In this document: one piece after another, positions 59,200 through 64,000 of the stretch
Numbering within the stretch: the first letter of the stretch is position 1
Layout: each line of letters begins with the position of its first letter
DNA from: Mycolicibacterium komanii
Lineage (GTDB): Bacteria; Actinomycetota; Actinomycetes; Mycobacteriales; Mycobacteriaceae
DNA: 64,000 nt
Reading direction: 5' to 3'
Assembly (NCBI RefSeq): GCF_001050035.1
Contig: NZ_CVTA01000014.1
Span: 16,902 to 80,901 of the forward strand
The notes under the pieces: generated by a model
Told to the model about the DNA's origin: nothing
Database searches by the model: none
What the model saw: only the letters and a program-made list of their open reading frames with translations
Program-made: the position numbers and the translations under genes

Positions 59200-60639
59200 T
59201 TATCGCCCGCCCTTTGAGTTCCACCACGCCAGCAGTTCCTCGACCGCCTCGTCGCGCGACAGCGGGCCGCGGTCGAGGCGAAGCTCCTTGAGGTATTGCC
59301 ATGCCTCGCCGACCTGGGGGCCGGCGGGGATGCCGAGGATCTCCATGATCTCGTTGCCGTTGAGGTCGGGCCGCACCCGCGCAAGGTCCTCCTTCTCGGC
59401 GAGTTCGGCGATCCGGTTCTCGAGATCGTCGTAGTTGGCCTGGAGGCGAGCCGCGCGGCGCTTGTTGCGGGTGGTGCAGTCGGCGCGCACGAGCTTGTGC
59501 AGCCGCGACAGCAGCGGGCCGGCATCGGTCACGTAGCGGCGCACCGCCGAGTCGGTCCACTTGCCGCCGCCGTAGCCGTGGAACCGCAGGTGCAGGTACA
59601 CCAGCTGCGAGACGTCGTCGATCATCTGCTTGGAGTACTTCAGCGCGCGCAGCCGTTTACGCGCCATCTTCGCGCCGACGACCTCGTGGTGGTGGAAGCT
59701 GACGCCGCCGTCCGGTTCGTGCTTGCGGGTGGCGGGCTTGCCGATGTCGTGCAGCAGCGCCGCCCAGCGCAGCACCAGATCGGGCCCGTCGTCCTCGAGC
59801 GCGATCGCCTGGCGCAGCACGGTCAGCGAATGCCAGTAGACGTCCTTGTGCTGGTGGTGTTCGTCGATGGCCATGCGCATTGCGCCCACCTCGGGCAGCA
59901 CCACGTCGCCCATTCCGGACTGCACCATCAGGTCGACGCCCGCGACCGGGTCGGCGCCGAGCAGCAGTTTGTCGAGTTCGGCGGCCACCCGCTCGGCGGT
60001 GATGCGGCCCAGCTGCGGGGCCATCGCCACCAGCGCGGTGATCACCCGCGGCGCCACGGTGAACTCCAGCTGCGAGACGAAGCGCGCGGCGCGCAGCATG
60101 CGCAGGGGGTCGTCACCGAAGGACACCTCGGGGGCGGCGGGGGTGTCGAGCACCCTCGCGCGCAGCGCCGCGAGCCCGTTGAGGGGGTCGTGGAACTCGG
60201 CGGGGCCGTCGGCGGTGATGCGCACGGCCATCGCGTTGGCGGTGAAGTCGCGTCGCACCAGGTCGTCATCGAGGTTGTCGCCGAAGCGCACCTCCGGGTT
60301 GCGCGACACCTGGTCGTAGGTGTCGGCGCGGTAGGTGGTGATCTCGAGGCGTTCGTCGCCCTTGCCGACGCCGAGGGTGCCGAACTCGATGCCGGTGTCC
60401 CACAGCGCGTCGGCCCACGGCCGCAGCAACTTCTGCATCTGCTCGGGTCGGGCGTCGGTGGTGAAGTCCAGGTCGGTCAGCGGACGACCCAGGAGCGCGT
60501 CGCGGACGCTGCCGCCGACGAGATACAACTCGTGGCCGGCGTCAGCGAAAAGCCGGCCGAGTTCGCGCAGCACCTCGCCGTGGCGGTTCAGTTCCACTTG
60601 CGCGGTGGCAAGCAGTTCGGCGTCGGTGGAGGGCGGCAC
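59200..60639 (-). CDS. pcnA: CCA-adding/poly(A) polymerase-type tRNA nucleotidyltransferase
   Basis: 479 residues. The nucleotidyltransferase head has LYLVGGSVRDALLGRPLTDL and DFTTDARP, with the two metal Asp residues; the neck has DDPLRMLRAARFVSQL. The HD domain is DEHHQHKDVYWHSL and LLHDIGKPATR, so the protein is of the HD-containing class that can also act as a phosphohydrolase. It repairs the CCA end of tRNA. GTG 60639 (MPPSTDAELL). Divergent from mutT4, as in M. tuberculosis (Rv3907c-Rv3908). Confidence 0.95.
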   Translation of the reverse strand: MPPSTDAELLATAQVELNRHGEVLRELGRLFADAGHELYLVGGSVRDALLGRPLTDLDFTTDARPEQMQKLLRPWADALWDTGIEFGTLGVGKGDERLEITTYRADTYDQVSRNPEVRFGDNLDDDLVRRDFTANAMAVRITADGPAEFHDPLNGLAALRARVLDTPAAPEVSFGDDPLRMLRAARFVSQLEFTVAPRVITALVAMAPQLGRITAERVAAELDKLLLGADPVAGVDLMVQSGMGDVVLPEVGAMRMAIDEHHQHKDVYWHSLTVLRQAIALEDDGPDLVLRWAALLHDIGKPATRKHEPDGGVSFHHHEVVGAKMARKRLRALKYSKQMIDDVSQLVYLHLRFHGYGGGKWTDSAVRRYVTDAGPLLSRLHKLVRADCTTRNKRRAARLQANYDDLENRIAELAEKEDLARVRPDLNGNEIMEILGIPAGPQVGEAWQYLKELRLDRGPLSRDEAVEELLAWWNSKGGR

Positions 60640-60755
60640 GTTCGGACAGCCTAGTCAGGCGACGATCAAGCGGCCCCCAGGCCGCGCACTCACACAATCG
60701 TGCAACGGCTCTATCACGACCGGTGAGTGCGGCGGGGGTGAAAATGCGTGGCAGC

Positions 60756-60761
60756 TACTAT
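60756..60761 (+). promoter_or_regulatory. Candidate -10 box, leaderless promoter of mutT4
   Basis: TACTAT (TANNNT) ends 7 bases before GTG 60769. This spacing supports GTG 60769 as both first transcribed base and start codon. Confidence 0.5.
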
Positions 60762-60768
60762 CGCTTGG

Positions 60769-61635
60769 GTGTCGGACGGCGAACAGGCCAAACCACGACG
60801 GCGCCGGGGGCGACGTCGTGGCCGACGCGCGGCAGGTCCTCCTGAGGCCCCACCCGAGCAATCGGCGCAACCGCTCAATCGCCCCGTTCCGCAGCCGCGT
60901 CCTGGCGGCCACGCCAATGATGCCACCGTCAAGAACGACGCCACCGTCGTCAACGGAAACAAGGCCGACAAGGGCGGGCAGTCCAAGAAGTCGCGCCCGC
61001 GGCGGCCTCCGGACCGGCTGCGCACCGTGCACGAGACCTCCGCAGGCGGCCTGGTCATCGATGGTATCGACGGCCCTAAGGAGAGCCAGGTCGCCGCGCT
61101 TATCGGGCGTATCGACCGGCGCGGCCGCATGTTGTGGTCGCTGCCCAAGGGCCATATCGAGATGGGCGAGACGGCCGAGCAGACCGCGGTCCGTGAGGTC
61201 GCCGAGGAGACCGGCGTGCAGGGCAGCGTGCTCGCCGCGTTGGGCAGCATCGACTACTGGTTCGTCACCGAGGGCCGCCGCGTGCACAAGACCGTGCACC
61301 ACTACCTGATGCGATTCCTCGGCGGCGAACTCTCCGACGAGGACGTCGAGGTCACCGAGGTCGCGTGGGTGCCGCTCAAGGAACTGCCGTCGCGGCTGGC
61401 CTACGCCGACGAACGCCGTCTCGCCGAGGTCGCCGGCGAGCTGATCGACAAGCTGCACGCCCACGGCCCCTCCGCGTTGCCGCCCATTCCCCGGTCGTCG
61501 CCGCGGCGCCGCCCCCAGACGCATTCGCACACCCGCAACCGTCGTCCCGACGAACGCGCCCGACCGTCCCAGGGGGACGAGTGGGGCAAAACCCAGCCCG
61601 GCCGACGGACGAACGGTTGCGGACAGGGCTCGTGA
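60769..61635 (+). CDS. mutT4: Nudix hydrolase MutT4
   Basis: 288 residues from GTG 60769 (VSDGEQAK), which matches the M. tuberculosis start. An Arg-rich, disordered N-terminus ([14 protein letters not shown]) precedes the Nudix domain (about 85-225). The Nudix box [20 protein letters not shown] is complete. The protein hydrolyses a nucleoside diphosphate linked to another moiety, and is grouped with mutator-suppressing MutT proteins; the exact substrate is unsettled. The basic tail could bind nucleic acid. It overlaps the next gene by up to 55 bases. Confidence 0.93.
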   Translation: MSDGEQAKPRRRRGRRRGRRAAGPPEAPPEQSAQPLNRPVPQPRPGGHANDATVKNDATVVNGNKADKGGQSKKSRPRRPPDRLRTVHETSAGGLVIDGIDGPKESQVAALIGRIDRRGRMLWSLPKGHIEMGETAEQTAVREVAEETGVQGSVLAALGSIDYWFVTEGRRVHKTVHHYLMRFLGGELSDEDVEVTEVAWVPLKELPSRLAYADERRLAEVAGELIDKLHAHGPSALPPIPRSSPRRRPQTHSHTRNRRPDERARPSQGDEWGKTQPGRRTNGCGQGS

Positions 61636-64000
61636 CCGCCGCAGCGCTGCCGCGCGCGCTGGCCGCGCTCATCGTGCTCGCGCTGAGCGCACTCCCAGTC
61701 ATCGTGGCCGGGCCCGCGGCGAGCCAGACCGATTCGACTCCGTTCCTGCGCGTGCGCGTCGACCGCGTCACTCCCGACGTGGTGACCACCACCAGTGAGC
61801 CCACGGTCACCGTGACCGGTGTCGTCCTCAACGTCGGCGACCGACCGGTGCGCGATGTGGTCGTGCGGCTGGAGGACGCCGCCGCGGTGACCACGTCGAC
61901 TGGCTTGCGGACCAACCTCGCCGGCGACGTGGACCAGTTCGAACCGGTCGGTGATTTCGTCCAGCTATCGCCGGAACTCCCTCGCGGACAAGAGGTTCCG
62001 TTCACCCTGTCCTATCCGTTGCGATCGGCCGACCGGCCGTCGCTGAGCATCGACCAGCCGGGCGTCTATCCGGTGATGGTCAATGTCAACGGCACACCCG
62101 ACTACGGCGAGCCCGCCCGCCTCGACGACGCCCGCTTCCTGCTGCCGGTCCTCGGCGTCCCACCCGATCCAGGCACCGAGTCCGCGGGCGACGCGGTGAC
62201 GTCGGTCGAGGCGCCCGACACGTCGAAACCGGTCCAGATGACCCTGCTCTGGCCGATCGCCGACCGGCCGCGTCTGGCCGCCGGCGCGCCGGGTGGCACC
62301 ACCCCGGTCCGCCTGATTGACGACGATCTGGCCACCTCACTGGCCCCCGGTGGCCGCCTCGACACGCTGTTGTCGGCCGTCGAATTCGCCACCAGCCCGC
62401 AGGTCGATCAGGACGGACGGGTCCGTGCGGCGACCTGTCTCGCGGTCGACCCGGACCTGTTGGTCACCGTCAACGCGATGACGGGCGGATACGTCGTCAA
62501 CACCGGCCCTGACGCCGGAGCCGGCACCCCCACCCGGCCCGGCGCCGGGCAGGACGCCGCGGCGGCGTGGCTGAACCGCCTGCGGGGGCTGGCGAAGGGC
62601 ATGTGCGTCGCCTCCACCACGTACGCGCAGGCCGACCTCGATGCGTTGCGCCGCGTCGGCGACGCCGGGCTCAGTCGGATCGCGACCACCTCCGCGGGCG
62701 ACATCGTCGACCAGATCCTCGGCGTCACCTCCGTGCGGGGCGCCAGTTTGGTCGGGGACGGCCCGCTGACCGGGCCCGCGGTGAGCCTGCTGTCCGATCA
62801 GGGCGGGCAGACGATTGCCATCGCGCCCGCCGAGTCCGGGTCGGACGACGGCACCGGCGCCGGGGGCTCGGACTCCGCGCCGGTGCGTTTCACACCCCAG
62901 GTCGTCGCGGCACCGTTCGATCCGTCCGTCGGCGCAGCGCTCGCCGGGGCGGGCGCCGAGCCCGTGACCCCCGGATACCTGGACCCGTCGCTCGACATCC
63001 CGCTCCAGCAGGATTCGGCGGTCGCCCGCCGCCAGGACGCGCTCGGCGCCGTGCTCTGGCGTGGCCTCAACCCCGATGTCGCGCCGCGCACCCAGATCCT
63101 GATGCCGCCGCTGGCGTGGAGTCTCGGACCCGACGACGCCGGCGCGGTGTTCCGCGCCGTTTCCACCGCGATCAACGCCGGGCTGGCCCAGCCCCGCCCA
63201 CTCCCCGCGGTGATCGGCGAGGCCAGCGCGGTCCCGCCAGACGACATCGCCCCGATGCCCGACGACGAACTCGGCGATCCGGACGCCCGGTTCGACGACG
63301 CCGTCGTCTCCGGTATCGCCGGGATCACCGGGCGACTGTGGGGACTGACCGCGGCGCTGACCACCGACGACCGCACCGGGCTGACCGGCTACGGCTACAC
63401 CGCGCCGCTGCGCGAGGACATGCTGCGCGCACTGAGCCAGTCGGTGCCGCCGGACACCCGCAACGGCCTTGCGCAACAACGGCTTACGACCGTCGGGCAC
63501 ACCGTCGACGACATCTTCGGGGCGGTCACCATCGTCAACCCGGGCGGCGCCTACACGCTGGCGACCGAGCGCAGCCCGCTACCGCTCGCCCTGCGCAACG
63601 ACCTGCCGGTGCCGATCCGTGTCCGCCTCGACGTCGACGCGCCACCGGGGATGACGGTCACCGACATGGGCGAGATCGTCCTTCCGCCGGGCTTCCTCCC
63701 GTTGCGGGTGCCGATCGAGGTGCACTTCACCCAGCGGTTCGCCGTCGACGTCGCGCTGCGCACGGCGGACGGCCTGCCGCTCGGCGAACCCGTACGGTTG
63801 TCGGTGCACTCCAATGCCTACGGCAAGGTGCTGTTCTTCATCACGCTCTCGGCGGGCGCGGTTCTGGTTCTGCTGGCCGGCCGTCGGCTGTGGCACCGGT
63901 TCCGCGGTCAACCGGATCCCGCCGACCTCGACCGGCCCGATCCGCTCGAGGTGGCGCTGCGCTACGACGACGACCCCGCCGACACATCCCTGAGCCGGAC
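61581..64000 (+). CDS. DUF6049 exported membrane protein (Rv3909-like), partial
   Basis: The gene runs off the window; about 806 codons are visible. N-terminal signal or anchor [20 protein letters not shown], long extracellular Asp/Ala/Pro-rich part, and one membrane helix near the end ([20 protein letters not shown]) followed by a basic-acidic cytoplasmic tail. It matches Rv3909, placed between mutT4 and the flippase gene mviN, so a role in cell-wall assembly is possible. GTG 61581 is preferred because AGGGGGA lies just upstream; GTG 61632, overlapping the mutT4 stop (GTGA), is the alternative. Confidence 0.83.
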   Translation, partial: MGQNPARPTDERLRTGLVTAAALPRALAALIVLALSALPVIVAGPAASQTDSTPFLRVRVDRVTPDVVTTTSEPTVTVTGVVLNVGDRPVRDVVVRLEDAAAVTTSTGLRTNLAGDVDQFEPVGDFVQLSPELPRGQEVPFTLSYPLRSADRPSLSIDQPGVYPVMVNVNGTPDYGEPARLDDARFLLPVLGVPPDPGTESAGDAVTSVEAPDTSKPVQMTLLWPIADRPRLAAGAPGGTTPVRLIDDDLATSLAPGGRLDTLLSAVEFATSPQVDQDGRVRAATCLAVDPDLLVTVNAMTGGYVVNTGPDAGAGTPTRPGAGQDAAAAWLNRLRGLAKGMCVASTTYAQADLDALRRVGDAGLSRIATTSAGDIVDQILGVTSVRGASLVGDGPLTGPAVSLLSDQGGQTIAIAPAESGSDDGTGAGGSDSAPVRFTPQVVAAPFDPSVGAALAGAGAEPVTPGYLDPSLDIPLQQDSAVARRQDALGAVLWRGLNPDVAPRTQILMPPLAWSLGPDDAGAVFRAVSTAINAGLAQPRPLPAVIGEASAVPPDDIAPMPDDELGDPDARFDDAVVSGIAGITGRLWGLTAALTTDDRTGLTGYGYTAPLREDMLRALSQSVPPDTRNGLAQQRLTTVGHTVDDIFGAVTIVNPGGAYTLATERSPLPLALRNDLPVPIRVRLDVDAPPGMTVTDMGEIVLPPGFLPLRVPIEVHFTQRFAVDVALRTADGLPLGEPVRLSVHSNAYGKVLFFITLSAGAVLVLLAGRRLWHRFRGQPDPADLDRPDPLEVALRYDDDPADTSLSR

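Noticed and set aside
1..64000. tRNA, rRNA or CRISPR loci
   Set aside because: No tRNA-like cloverleaf, rRNA sequence or regularly spaced repeat array was recognised by eye; a covariance-model scan could still find a small RNA.

Overview
The window is high-GC actinobacterial DNA and reads as a chromosomal segment of a Mycobacterium, most likely a rapid grower (Mycolicibacterium type). The evidence is gene content and order. From about 28 to 58 kb it carries dnaB (with an intein), rplI, rpsR, ssb, rpsF, a GT87 membrane mannosyltransferase, ponA1, a DUF5318 gene, a DUF1707 membrane protein, a PadR regulator, ino1, an esterase, an F420/LLM oxidoreductase, GntR and MarR regulators, leuS, an mtc28-like secreted protein, an AlgH-family gene and an MFS gene. 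This matches, from memory, the M. tuberculosis Rv0058-to-Rv0036c block. It then runs directly into homologues of Rv3906c, pcnA (Rv3907c), mutT4 (Rv3908) and Rv3909, as I recall for M. smegmatis. The replication origin itself is not in the window.

Region 1 (1-13.6 kb) is accessory. It holds the tail of an MFS gene, a GntR regulator facing a CynX-type transporter, and a leftward five-gene operon whose genes all touch or overlap (13553 to 3295): a cation/proton antiporter, a flavin-dependent halogenase-like enzyme, a one-module KS-AT-DH-KR-ACP polyketide synthase, and the ATPase and permease of an ABC exporter. A small secreted protein and a TenA-family protein follow on the same strand. This looks like an uncharacterised polyketide make-modify-export cluster.

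Region 2 (13.8-27.9 kb) is a catabolic and envelope neighbourhood: an acetyltransferase; a hydrolase/TetR/flavin monooxygenase operon; several short-chain dehydrogenases, one of the mycofactocin-coupled type beside an IclR regulator; a Tat-exported DUF1906 protein; an MpaB-like oxygenase; a coiled-coil exported peptidase-like protein; a lipoprotein; and a degenerate CPBP membrane protease. Several clear palindromes beside regulators are candidate operators.

Region 3 (28-45 kb) is the conserved core: replication (dnaB, ssb), ribosomal proteins, peptidoglycan synthesis (ponA1), an alpha/beta-hydrolase-cyclase fusion, and inositol synthesis (ino1). A LexA-like palindrome lies just upstream of dnaB.

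Region 4 (45-64 kb) continues the core with insertions: a fused binding-protein/permease amino-acid transporter with its ATPase, a glucosylglycerate hydrolase, a short-chain dehydrogenase, and a DUF559 nuclease-like gene bracketed by two near-identical hairpin repeats next to leuS. The window ends inside a large DUF6049 membrane protein downstream of mutT4. No tRNA, rRNA, CRISPR array or insertion sequence was recognised. Many genes have a TANNNT box 6-7 bases before the start codon, the usual mark of leaderless mycobacterial transcripts.
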